A DNA stretch of 7,885 bases from DATDCV01 sp036524155 (GCA_036524155.1 DATDCV010000080.1:1-7885), one strand, 5' to 3'. Numbered from the stretch's first letter, positions 1-7,201 are shown. Numbers and translations are program-made. The notes: generated from the letters alone by a model not told the origin.

Positions 1-180
1 GGCCACCAAATGACAAGTAGGTATCGACGATGGTGACGGTCCGGTTCACGGGTTGCTATGCCGGGAAATTAACTCGGCACGAGCACAAACACAACACCGG
101 CTCGGCCGCCTGTCCGGCAGGGGTGCGCCTCACTCTCGTCAAGTTGAGGAAAGTAATGAACGCTGATAGGGTATGCGGCA

Positions 181-2121
181 ATGATAACGCAAGAGGACCA
201 TGTGGCGCTAAAACAGCGGAACCCGTTGCCGGGGGTTAAGCTGCCGCCGGAGCTGGACGATATTCTCGCAAACTGCTCGGGGTTCACGGTGGCAAGCAGC
301 GCCGACCAACTGCTGGAGCTCGCCCTTCGGGACACGCAGGATGGCATTCATAAAGTGCAATATGAAGTCCCCGGAAAAGGACTAGTGACCGAGGCGGTGG
401 TTTTCCGGGTGCGCAACGGATTAGCCGCGAATTACCCGGAGCCTTATATGCGCCGGCGCGATCCGGATTGCATGTTCATCGGCGACAATCGTCCCACGGG
501 CAAGCCCAGCTTCAAAGGACATTTCAGGAAGGACTTCGAGATAGTCCGGCAGGAGACGTTTACGTGGCTCAAGCAACAAGAGCTGGCATTGTTTGCGTTT
601 GCCGCCGGTTCGAGCGGCAAAGGCGTCGATGCGCTGGCCGTGGTGCCGGCAAACGCGGGTTTCTTTGCTTTCGGCCTGGCGCTGTTGCAGGGGATTTTCG
701 ACGCCGCCAGGATTCCGGCGGGGTTTGCCCCGCACGCGGTCATTTACGTGGCACCGCCTTTCCGGCACACGCACTTCAACGGCAAGCAAGTGGTGGTGCA
801 TAACCGGCTGGAGGGAATGCACGAGTTATTCAGCTACAATTTGTATCCCGGGCCGAGCGCGAAGAAAGGGGTGTATGGGATGCTCCTGGCGCTCGGCGAG
901 CACGAAAAGTGGATTACCGCCCATTGCTCGACCGTGCGGGTCATTACTCCCTACGACAACAAGACAACTATCATGCACGAAGGCGCAAGCGGCGGCGGCA
1001 AGAGCGAGATGCTCGAACACATTCACCGCGAACGGGACGGCACGCTGCTGTTAGGCCGGAACCTGGTGACCGGTGAGCAGAACAAGCTTGTGCTGCCAAG
1101 GGCCTGCGATTTGCGGCCGGTGATTGATGACATGGCGCTTTGCCACCCCAGTTTGCGGCGCCCGGAATTCCCCGACAAGCTGGCGGTCATGGACGCGGAA
1201 TCGGCCTGGTTTGTCCGCATCAACCACATCGAGCACTACGGCACGGACCCGGACCTGGAAGCGCTCACCATCAACCCGCCCGAGCCGCTGCTGTTCCTGA
1301 ATGTGGACGCGGTGCCCAAATCCACCGCCCTGATCTGGGAGCATATCGAAGATGCTCCCGGGAAGCGGTGTTCCAACCCCCGCGTCATTATTCCCCGTCA
1401 CATTGTGCCAAACGTCGTTGACGGGCCGGTGATGGTGGACATTCGCAGCTTCGGGGTGCGCACACCGCCCTGCCTGCGCGAGCGGCCCACCTACGGCATC
1501 CTGGGATTGCTGCATGTACTTCCCCCGGCACTGGCCTGGCTGTGGCGGCTGGTGGCTCCGCGCGGCTATGGCAACCCCAGCATCGTCGATGAGGAGGGCA
1601 TGAGCTCCGAAGGCGTCGGCTCGTATTGGCCGTTTGCGACCGGGCGGAGCGTGGACCAGGCGAACCTGCTCCTGGAACAGATGCTCTCCACGCCGAAGGT
1701 GCGCTACGTGCTGTGCCCCAACCAGCACATTGGGGCGTGGGCCGTCAGCTTCATGCCGCAATGGATTGCCCGCGAGTTTCTGGCCCGCCGCGGCACCGCC
1801 CAGTTCAGCGCCGACCAGGTGGTTCCGGCGCGGTGTGACCTGTTCGGCTACGCATTGCGCTCGCTGATCATTGAGGGCCAAGCCCTGCCGGCCACCCTTC
1901 TGCGTCCCGAGCTGCAGCCCGAAGTGGGCGAGGACGGTTACGACGCGGGCGCCCGTATTCTGCGCGCGTTTTTCCATGAACAGTTGCGAACGTTTCTGGT
2001 GCCCGATCTTGCGCCTTTGGGACGCCGGATCATCGACCGCTGCCTGGACAACGGAAGCCTGAGCGACTACGAAGCCTTAATCCCATATCCGATGATCGCC
2101 CCGGAATGGATTGGGGTCTGA
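181..2121 (+). CDS. DUF4914-like protein with PEPCK/HPr-kinase-like P-loop
   Basis: 646-residue protein of unknown cellular function. From memory it matches the DUF4914 family in length and in several conserved blocks: APPFRHTHF (about 191-199), YNLYPGPSAKK, VDIRSFGVRTPP, EGVGSYWPFATGR and PNQHIGAW. A perfect Walker A loop GASGGGKS occupies residues 268-275, preceded by HE and followed by EM. Its spacing resembles GxSGxGKSE of HPr kinase/phosphorylase and GLSGTGKT of ATP-dependent PEP carboxykinase. The DD pair at 316-317 could be acidic metal ligands. This supports a nucleotide-binding, possibly phosphotransferase role, but the substrate is unknown. No signal peptide or clear membrane segment is seen, so it is probably cytosolic. 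The ATG at 181 has only a weak AGGG (168-171) upstream. A poor promoter-like pair, TTGAGG (144-149) and TAGGGT (167-172), precedes it. It is monocistronic within the window and converges on the protease gene. Confidence 0.9.
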   Translation: MITQEDHVALKQRNPLPGVKLPPELDDILANCSGFTVASSADQLLELALRDTQDGIHKVQYEVPGKGLVTEAVVFRVRNGLAANYPEPYMRRRDPDCMFIGDNRPTGKPSFKGHFRKDFEIVRQETFTWLKQQELALFAFAAGSSGKGVDALAVVPANAGFFAFGLALLQGIFDAARIPAGFAPHAVIYVAPPFRHTHFNGKQVVVHNRLEGMHELFSYNLYPGPSAKKGVYGMLLALGEHEKWITAHCSTVRVITPYDNKTTIMHEGASGGGKSEMLEHIHRERDGTLLLGRNLVTGEQNKLVLPRACDLRPVIDDMALCHPSLRRPEFPDKLAVMDAESAWFVRINHIEHYGTDPDLEALTINPPEPLLFLNVDAVPKSTALIWEHIEDAPGKRCSNPRVIIPRHIVPNVVDGPVMVDIRSFGVRTPPCLRERPTYGILGLLHVLPPALAWLWRLVAPRGYGNPSIVDEEGMSSEGVGSYWPFATGRSVDQANLLLEQMLSTPKVRYVLCPNQHIGAWAVSFMPQWIAREFLARRGTAQFSADQVVPARCDLFGYALRSLIIEGQALPATLLRPELQPEVGEDGYDAGARILRAFFHEQLRTFLVPDLAPLGRRIIDRCLDNGSLSDYEALIPYPMIAPEWIGV

Positions 2122-2138
2122 GGCGATACGAACGCGCT

Positions 2139-3425
2139 CTACTCTGTTTTCGCCTCCGGAACGCGCGTCTCAAGCTGAAGCCGGCTGCGCAGTTTCGCCG
2201 CTTCGGCAGCGTCGAGACGCTGCAGGTTGTCCAATGCGAATTGGGCCTGGTCGTGTCGGCCGAGAGCAGTCTCGGTTGAGGCGAGCAAGGCCCACGCGGA
2301 AGCCTGCAACGCGCCGTTGGGCAAGCCCAGGTCAAGGCTCTTCCTTACCGCAGCGGTTCCCTCGGCCAGGCGGCCAAGCATCACCAGGCTGGAGCCGTCC
2401 AACAAAGCACAGAAAGCGCCTCGAGGCTGGAGCCTCAGAGCTTTGGTACAATAGCCGTGGACCTGCTTCCAAGCTGCCCGTTTCGCACACACGGTACCCA
2501 GGACGGCGAGCGGCACAGGGCTGGCACGAAAGTGCCTCGCCGCCCGCTTCATTCGCCGCTCCGCTTCCACCCAGTCCTCACGGCTGATCGCTGCGCAGCC
2601 GGCGCGGAAGTCCGCGTCCATAGTCAGGGGCAGAGAGCCGCCTTTCTTCGGCCGCTGCTGAAAAGGAACCCCGCCGGCGCCGGCGGCCCTTGAGGCGATT
2701 GCTTGCGCGATCGCGATCGGGGAAGCGGTGGCCTGCTGCTCCGCGCTGGTGTAGGGCACGAGGCCGATCACCTCTCCGGCTTGATTGAGCAGCGGCGAAC
2801 CGCTCTGGCCGGGCTGGGCTGGCACGGTCGTTGTGATGGCCAGCCACACCCCGGGAAGAACGAGCAAGGAAGCCACCTCACCGGTGGCACACACCGGGGG
2901 GAGGTTGGTGTGGCGAAACAGCTCGGACCATTGATCCGTTGGACTGACCAGCGCCACCCAATCGTTCGTCGCCGGCAGCGTGGTGGCTGTCCGCAAAGTT
3001 GCGAAGTCGGCGCCGTCGATCTGCAGCACGGCGATATCGTAGTCAGGGTCATCCCCCAGGAACCGGGTGACCTTGTGCCGGCGGCCATCGTGGGTGATGG
3101 CGACCAGGTTCTCTTGCGCCTGCGCGACATGCCGAGCGGTAACAAGGATCCCGTCCCCGGTAATGAAAAATCCGGTGCCGAAACTCTTCCAACGTGCCTG
3201 GCGATCGCATGACACCAAAACAGCGAGGGCTGGACGCACGTTTTCGAGCCAACCCGCAGGCGCAGCGGCTGGAGGCGATTCCCATCCGACCGCGGCGGAC
3301 ACCCAAACCAGCATTGCAAGAGTTGCAACAAACACGCGGCCGCTGCCGTTGGTTCGCCGGCGGACACTACCAGGGCTGCAGCAATCGCGACTGGCTTCGA
3401 AACCTACGAACGGTAACGGGCTCAT
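2139..3425 (-). CDS. Secreted trypsin-like serine protease with TPR-like C-terminus
   Basis: 428-residue protein. The N-terminus has a basic stretch (RRR at 22-24) and a hydrophobic segment (about 30-46), consistent with a signal peptide or anchor. The protease domain (about 60-245) shows the chymotrypsin-fold triad of the DegP/HtrA type: His99 in TARHV, Asp130 in DYDIAVL and Ser208 in GQSGSPLLN. GTGFFI before His99 is the usual first strand. No PDZ domain follows. Residues about 270-410 are Ala/Leu-rich paired helices resembling TPR repeats (for example AERRMKRAARHF and CTKALRLQP), which would serve protein binding. It probably acts outside the cytoplasmic membrane; the target is unknown. 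The ATG at 3425 is 47 bp after the isomerase stop with no terminator-like hairpin between, so read-through from that operon is plausible. The start has no Shine-Dalgarno, and translation could begin a little later. The stop lies 17 bp from the converging DUF4914-like gene. Confidence 0.88.
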   Translation of the reverse strand: MSPLPFVGFEASRDCCSPGSVRRRTNGSGRVFVATLAMLVWVSAAVGWESPPAAAPAGWLENVRPALAVLVSCDRQARWKSFGTGFFITGDGILVTARHVAQAQENLVAITHDGRRHKVTRFLGDDPDYDIAVLQIDGADFATLRTATTLPATNDWVALVSPTDQWSELFRHTNLPPVCATGEVASLLVLPGVWLAITTTVPAQPGQSGSPLLNQAGEVIGLVPYTSAEQQATASPIAIAQAIASRAAGAGGVPFQQRPKKGGSLPLTMDADFRAGCAAISREDWVEAERRMKRAARHFRASPVPLAVLGTVCAKRAAWKQVHGYCTKALRLQPRGAFCALLDGSSLVMLGRLAEGTAAVRKSLDLGLPNGALQASAWALLASTETALGRHDQAQFALDNLQRLDAAEAAKLRSRLQLETRVPEAKTE

Positions 3426-3472
3426 GCGGGCTATACCCGGCCAGAATTTCTATGGAAGCACGGTCTGAAGGA

Positions 3473-4393
3473 TCAGACGTTCAGGGTCTTGAGATAGGCC
3501 ACACTTTGCTGGGTGAGCTCCCAGGTTTGCTCCACGAAGTAGTTCCTGACCCCGCCGATTTTGGCGGCGGTGAAAGTCGTGACCCAATCGATGCTGCCCT
3601 GGCCGAGGGCGACCTGGGGGTATCGACCTCCGCGCCGGGCCGCGGCGCCGCCGTCGGCAGACGCTGCGGGCGCCGGGGCGTTCATATTTACGTCCTGGAG
3701 GTGCAGCGAGAAAAAGCGACCGGGGTATTTCTGAAAGTACTCGGCGCCGACGAGGCCGGCCGTGATCGTTGACATCTGGAATTGGAACTTGACCAGCTTC
3801 GGATCGAGCAGGTCGAACAGACGGTCATACGTCCGTTTGCCTTCCACGATGGAGAGCTCGAAGCCTTCATTGTGCAGGCCCTGCTCCAGGCCCGCCTTCG
3901 CCGTTACCGCGGCGATCCGGTTATATTCGTCGGCCGCCTTTTTAACCTGGTCCAGCGTCGGGTTATTCCCACCGTTGCCGTCGCCCAGGGTGGCGGTGAT
4001 CACCTGCGTAATGCCGATCTCTTTCGCCCACTCGAGGCTCTTCTCCTGGCTCTTTCGCAATTCGCCCATGGTGAAGTGAGAACTCTCCGATTTCAGGCCA
4101 TGATCGGACAAAATGCGGCTCACTTCCTTCGCATCAGCCAACGAGGCGAACTCCGCGCCGTAGCCGATCGGCGAGCACAATTCGAGCCGGGTGACACCGA
4201 TACCTGCGATCTTCTTCGCAAAGGCGGGAAAATCTTTGAGCATGGGACGCAGGGGCCAGACCTGGCTCCCGATCGGCAGCCCGAGCGGATTCGCCGCAAG
4301 CCTCGCGGAGCCCGCCAGCAGAAACCCGGCCGTGGCGGAACCGATCGCCGCTTTCCCGATGAATTCTCTTCTCGACATCATACACATAAGCAT
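3473..4393 (-). CDS. Tat-exported sugar phosphate isomerase/epimerase family protein
   Basis: 306 residues from the ATG at 4393. In-frame ATGs at 4387, 4381 and 4378 are also possible; a weak GAAAGAG precedes 4393. The N-terminus carries a twin-arginine motif SRREF (7-11) followed by a hydrophobic stretch, so export by Tat is likely. The rest fits the xylose-isomerase-like TIM barrel (AP endonuclease 2 superfamily). Landmarks are LELCSP (70-75), HNEGFE (174-179), LHLQDV (230-235), GQGSIDW (264-270) and YFVEQ (285-289). His174, Glu176, His231, Asp234 and Glu288 are candidate metal ligands or catalytic residues. The position where many relatives carry an acidic ligand reads FQFQM (203-207). A low-complexity Ala/Gly/Arg insert covers about 238-258. 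The gene starts 10 bp after the oxidoreductase stop, indicating translational coupling and a shared sugar pathway. The substrate cannot be inferred. An in-frame extension to 4648 overlaps the oxidoreductase and was not used. Confidence 0.88.
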   Translation of the reverse strand: MLMCMMSRREFIGKAAIGSATAGFLLAGSARLAANPLGLPIGSQVWPLRPMLKDFPAFAKKIAGIGVTRLELCSPIGYGAEFASLADAKEVSRILSDHGLKSESSHFTMGELRKSQEKSLEWAKEIGITQVITATLGDGNGGNNPTLDQVKKAADEYNRIAAVTAKAGLEQGLHNEGFELSIVEGKRTYDRLFDLLDPKLVKFQFQMSTITAGLVGAEYFQKYPGRFFSLHLQDVNMNAPAPAASADGGAAARRGGRYPQVALGQGSIDWVTTFTAAKIGGVRNYFVEQTWELTQQSVAYLKTLNV

Positions 4394-4403
4394 TTCTCTT
4401 TCG

Positions 4404-6005
4404 TTACAGTTCCCACCCCGGGCGATATTCTCGCGTGAGGAATTTGTTCGCCTCGGGCAAATTTGTAATCTTCGCGCTGGCGGAATCCCAAAGCAATCTC
4501 CGGCCGCCGAGCCGCAGTGAGATGGCGGCCAGGTTGACGGCGTCGCAGATCGGGCCGGCGAGCTGGAAGTCGCCGTAGCTCGGAGGACCTCCCCGGAACG
4601 CCGCAACCCACGCGGCCTCGCGCTCGGGCCGGCGGCCGCCCTGCCCACGATCGCTCCCGGGCTCGCGCGCCGGCGGCTCGGGCAGTTGGTTCGCCGCCCG
4701 GTAAGATCGCATTCTCGCTTCAGGGATCAACTGCGCGTTTTCGCTGCGGAAACCGCCCAGGATTTTTCCTTTGTCGCCGACGAACATCATGCCTTCTTCG
4801 GCCAGCTCTTTGTTTTCCGCCATGAGTTCGTCGGGCACGGGCGGTTTAATGCCACCGCCGTACCAGAAAATATCCAGGGCTCCGCGCTCGGCCTTGGGGG
4901 CGAAGCGCATACGAACCGTGCAGGCGGCGGGGAACGAGTAGTCGTTCTTGATGCGCTGGCAGACCTGGTCCGCAGCCGTGCAAGCGTGGCTGGGGGTCGA
5001 TTCGATGCTGACGGGAGCGTCCAGCTTGAGGAGCTGAAAGATCGGCCAGAGGCTGTAATGGCCCATGTCCGCGATGGATCCGCCACCGAATTCGTACCAC
5101 CCGCGGAAATTCGTGTGGGTGTAGTTGGGATGATAGGGACGATCCAGCGATGGGCCGAGCCAGAGGGTCCAGTCGAAGCCTGGCGGGACAGGAGGCCTGT
5201 CGTTCGGGAGGGACGGGAACTGGGGCCACACGGGCCGCATTGACCAGTTGTGGATCTCGCGGAGCGTTCCGATGGCGCCGCCCTCGATTATCTCCAGTGC
5301 CTGTTTCTGGGCGGCGCCTTCACTGGCGGGCAGGAAGTGCGTGGCGATCTTCTTCGCCCGGGCAGTCTCGATAACAGCCCTAGCCTCCAGCACACGATTC
5401 GCCAACGGTTTGTGCACGATCACATTCATTCCTTTTTTCAGGGCCGCGATCGATATGGCGGCGTGGGTGTGATCCGGCGTCATGACCTTGACGGCGGTCA
5501 CGTCCTTTTCCTTCTCCATCAGCTCGCGGAAGTCCGCGTAAGTTGCGCAGCCCCTGAATTTCTCTTTGCCGCGCTGCCTGGCGTAGTAGGTTTCCACGAC
5601 CTCTTTGCCGACATCGCGGCCGCCCGGCGCGTGGTCGGAGCCTTCTCTCCAGGAAGGATTCTCGATGAGCCGGCGGATCGCGTTTCGAATCTCGTGCTTG
5701 CCCCATTCCAGATAATGGGTTCCGTCCTTCTCGACGTCGCACACGGCGACGATCTGGACCTCGGGTCGGGCCAGCACGCCGGGGAGCTCGCGGATGGCCT
5801 GGGTGCCGAACCCGATGCATGCCAGAGTAATCTTTTCGCTGGGCGCGACAAATCCCGGCCCGCCGAGCACGTGTCGCGGCACCAGGGCGAAGGCGCTGGC
5901 GGCCGCGCCGCCCGTGAGCATGAACTGGCGCCGGGAGAGGCCGGTCTGGCGAGATGAGCTGCCGCTTGGGTTTGTGTGCCTGGGTCTTGGGTTTTTGGCT
6001 TTCAT
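4404..6005 (-). CDS. Tat-exported Gfo/Idh/MocA family NAD(P)-dependent oxidoreductase
   Basis: 533 residues. The N-terminus has a twin-arginine signal (SRRQFML, 24-30) followed by a hydrophobic Ala-rich h-region, which predicts export. The Rossmann domain begins at KITLACIGFGTQA, with GFG at 65-67 as the dinucleotide-binding turn. TPDHTHA (177-182) and HKPLANR (198-204) are family hallmarks; Lys199 sits in the usual EKP position, here HKP. GGGSIADMGHY (307-317) supplies the Asp313/His316 pair typical of the catalytic half. The C-terminal EANKFLTREYRPGWEL is common in PVC-group members of this family. It probably oxidises or reduces a sugar or cyclitol hydroxyl with bound NAD(P). It is the first gene of a leftward operon with the isomerase/epimerase. 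The ATG at 6005 has no Shine-Dalgarno. The roughly 50-residue insert around 95-148 makes it longer than classic members. The exact substrate is unknown. Confidence 0.92.
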   Translation of the reverse strand: MKAKNPRPRHTNPSGSSSRQTGLSRRQFMLTGGAAASAFALVPRHVLGGPGFVAPSEKITLACIGFGTQAIRELPGVLARPEVQIVAVCDVEKDGTHYLEWGKHEIRNAIRRLIENPSWREGSDHAPGGRDVGKEVVETYYARQRGKEKFRGCATYADFRELMEKEKDVTAVKVMTPDHTHAAISIAALKKGMNVIVHKPLANRVLEARAVIETARAKKIATHFLPASEGAAQKQALEIIEGGAIGTLREIHNWSMRPVWPQFPSLPNDRPPVPPGFDWTLWLGPSLDRPYHPNYTHTNFRGWYEFGGGSIADMGHYSLWPIFQLLKLDAPVSIESTPSHACTAADQVCQRIKNDYSFPAACTVRMRFAPKAERGALDIFWYGGGIKPPVPDELMAENKELAEEGMMFVGDKGKILGGFRSENAQLIPEARMRSYRAANQLPEPPAREPGSDRGQGGRRPEREAAWVAAFRGGPPSYGDFQLAGPICDAVNLAAISLRLGGRRLLWDSASAKITNLPEANKFLTREYRPGWEL

Positions 6006-6121
6006 AAAGAAGCGCAGGTGCTGCTGGTGCGAGTGCTGCGACGGGTCGTGTCCGGGTTACAGGAGAGTACAGTGATGTAAGCTGAAGACGCGGCCGCGAC
6101 CAGGAGCAACACCATGGACTG

Positions 6122-6151
6122 AATATGGCGGGTCGGCAGTATAGGCGTCAA
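6122..6151 (-). promoter_or_regulatory. Candidate sigma70-type promoter of the oxidoreductase operon
   Basis: Read on the minus strand there is TTGACG (6151-6146) and, after an 18-bp spacer, CATATT (6127-6122). These match the -35 and -10 consensus at five and four of six positions. A start near 6115 would give a leader of about 110 nt. TATACT (6143-6138) is an alternative -10 without a good -35. This is pattern matching only. Confidence 0.3.
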
Positions 6152-6180
6152 CCCGGTTCCGACCCGGTTCTGTGAGAACT
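6151..6180. promoter_or_regulatory. Operator-like palindrome beside a direct repeat
   Basis: GTTCT-GTG-AGAAC (6167-6179) is a perfect 5+3+5 palindrome. It overlaps the second copy of an ACCCGGTTC direct repeat (6151-6159 and 6162-6170, one turn apart). It lies just upstream of the candidate -35 of the leftward operon, near -58, a position that would suit an activator. No regulator gene is present in the window. Confidence 0.3.
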
Positions 6181-6230
6181 ACTCAGATTTAGTCAGATTT
6201 AGTCAGATGTGCTCAGATTTGGTCAGAATG
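6181..6230. repeat. Five 10-bp tandem repeats, consensus agTCAGATTT
   Basis: Five consecutive decamers: actcagattt, agtcagattt, agtcagatgt, gctcagattt and ggtcagaatg. All share TCAGA, and three end in TTT. The period is exactly 10 bp, so the T-tracts fall on one face of the helix. The array lies upstream of the oxidoreductase operon promoter candidate. It could be intrinsically curved DNA, a phased array of protein sites, or part of a dispersed repeat family. Confidence 0.85.
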
Positions 6231-6243
6231 TACGGGACGATGG

Positions 6244-6313
6244 GGAACGCCGATTGATAAATGGTTTAAACGAGCCGACGGCCGCCTGTAAGCCGAGTGC
6301 AACTCGGCGTTCC
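6244..6313. repeat. Overlapping inverted repeats forming two exclusive stems
   Basis: GGAACGCCGA (6244-6253) is the perfect reverse complement of TCGGCGTTCC (6304-6313), separated by 50 bp. GCCGAGT (6292-6298) pairs with ACTCGGC (6302-6308) across a 3-nt loop. Both stems need 6304-6308, so only one can form at a time. No gene is associated. Confidence 0.7.
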
Positions 6314-6360
6314 GGCCCAAGACTGAGCGGGCACCGCGCGGGTGTTTTTTGTTTTTTTAA

Positions 6361-6400
6361 GTCCGTTTATGTCCGTTTAAGTCCGTTTAACTCCCATTTA
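6361..6400. repeat. 10-bp tandem repeats, consensus GTCCGTTTAA
   Basis: Three near-identical decamers (gtccgtttat, gtccgtttaa, gtccgtttaa) are followed by a diverged fourth, ctcccattta. T-runs at 6345-6350 and 6352-6358 precede them, so T-tracts recur at about helical spacing from 6345 to 6400. The unit matches GTCAGATTTA of the array at 6181-6230 at seven of ten positions, suggesting a common origin or function. Confidence 0.85.
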
Positions 6401-6522
6401 GTGCTAGGCGCTCGGGTGCGGAGCTGGGATTTGGCCGCTGCCGGGCGGCGGCGATCCGATCCCAAGGAGGGCGGAACGCCGCGCCCGCGGCAAGGGTGTC
6501 CTTCTGCCAGTTCGCGTCGGCT

Positions 6523-6551
6523 AGCGCCGCCGGACGGTCGCGGCGCTTTTT
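6523..6551 (+). terminator. Rho-independent terminator-like hairpin
   Basis: AGCGCCGC (6523-6530) pairs perfectly with GCGGCGCT (6540-6547) over a 9-nt loop, and a T-run ends at 6551. The form is that of a rightward intrinsic terminator. No rightward gene lies upstream for 4 kb, so it may end an unannotated RNA or be part of a repeat. Confidence 0.4.
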
Positions 6552-6577
6552 CGAATGTCAAAGAACGGTTCTGCGTT

Positions 6578-6682
6578 CCGAGGTCGGCAAACCTCGGGCA
6601 CAGACATAAAGCACAATACTTTTTGCCGACGACTTTACGAAAGCCACTTGGACAAAAGCTGTCCAATTGAAAAAGTTTTTCA
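6578..6682. repeat. Cluster of three short palindromes
   Basis: CCGAGGT (6578-6584) pairs with ACCTCGG (6591-6597) over 6 nt. TTGGACA (6648-6654) pairs with TGTCCAA (6660-6666) over 5 nt. TGAAAAA (6668-6674) and TTTTTCA (6676-6682) flank a single G. All are perfect 7-bp stems. Function is unknown; a structured RNA or a small non-autonomous repeat is possible. Confidence 0.5.
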
Positions 6683-7140
6683 TAGGGGACCTTGGGTGAG
6701 GGTCGCCGCGAGAAGGCGCAAAAGGCACAAGAGGGACTAACCGCGGAAGACGCCGAAAGTCGAACGTGGCAAGGCAGCGCTCGGATTAAGCATCGTCCAC
6801 AAAATATCCTCCCGCTGGCTTCCGCGGCTCATCACGCCCGGCGCGCCGAAGCTCGTGCTTCTGGCGAAGGCGGATGGTACATGGCGCGCGGGAATTGCAC
6901 CCGCAATTTGCGTGACGTGCAGGCGGCTTAAGTTGCCCCCCGCGAGGAGAGCACGCCTAAATATCACAATGTGCAGGTCCGACCCCTTTCCTGGTCGTCG
7001 GATGGGGAAGGTGTATCGGAGGCGCGAAGCGAGGGAGGTTGGAATTGCCCACGAGGTTGGAATCAGGTGGTGCGTTCGTGGTCGCGAAGCGGAAGGACGT
7101 TGGCTCGCTGAGTGACGTGGGGACTAACCTACGGCGAGCA

Positions 7141-7201
7141 GCCAGCGTGACAGGCCCGCATCCAATTAGCACATCACTAATTTTGTCTTTGCGGGGCTGG
7201 C
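7141..7201. repeat. Nested stem-loop of three stacked 6-bp stems
   Basis: Three concentric perfect stems: GCCAGC (7141-7146) with GCTGGC (7196-7201), CCCGCA (7155-7160) with TGCGGG (7190-7195), and AATTAG (7164-7169) with CTAATT (7177-7182). Internal loops are strongly asymmetric (8/0 and 3/7 nt). It lies about 80 bp beyond the attC site. It lacks attC core boxes at its base, so it is not called attC. Confidence 0.45.

Noticed and set aside
1051..1977. 308-codon minus-strand frame antisense to the DUF4914-like gene
   Set aside because: It lies wholly within a strongly conserved coding sequence, is His/Arg/Gln/Pro-rich, and has no recognisable domain. It is a shadow frame of a GC-rich gene.
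4394..4648. 85-residue N-terminal extension of the isomerase
   Set aside because: It overlaps the well-supported C-terminus of the oxidoreductase in another frame and would bury the Tat signal internally.
6331..6350. Terminator-like CACC...GGTG hairpin followed by six Ts
   Set aside because: The stem is only four base pairs, and the T-run is better explained as part of the phased T-tracts leading into the decamer array.
6367..6666. 99-codon minus-strand frame, with an overlapping plus-strand frame at 6209-6670
   Set aside because: Arg/Pro/Ser-rich composition, no domain, and it covers tandem repeats and several hairpins. It looks like a GC-rich shadow frame of a repeat.
6869..6960. tRNA-like segment on the minus strand, with a T-arm-like stem GCGGG/CCCGC (6888-6904) and an anticodon-like loop containing GTC (6912-6918)
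   Set aside because: The T-loop is TGCAATT rather than TTCAATT, the anticodon stem has only three pairs, the variable region is about three nt short, and no acceptor or D arm pairs at the right distance. It could be a tRNA-Asp relic or chance.
6737..7172. Short frames on both strands (for example 6737-6967 minus and 6957-7172 minus)
   Set aside because: No protein-like features, no ribosome binding sites, and mutual overlaps. None begins at the position expected for a cassette gene left of the attC.
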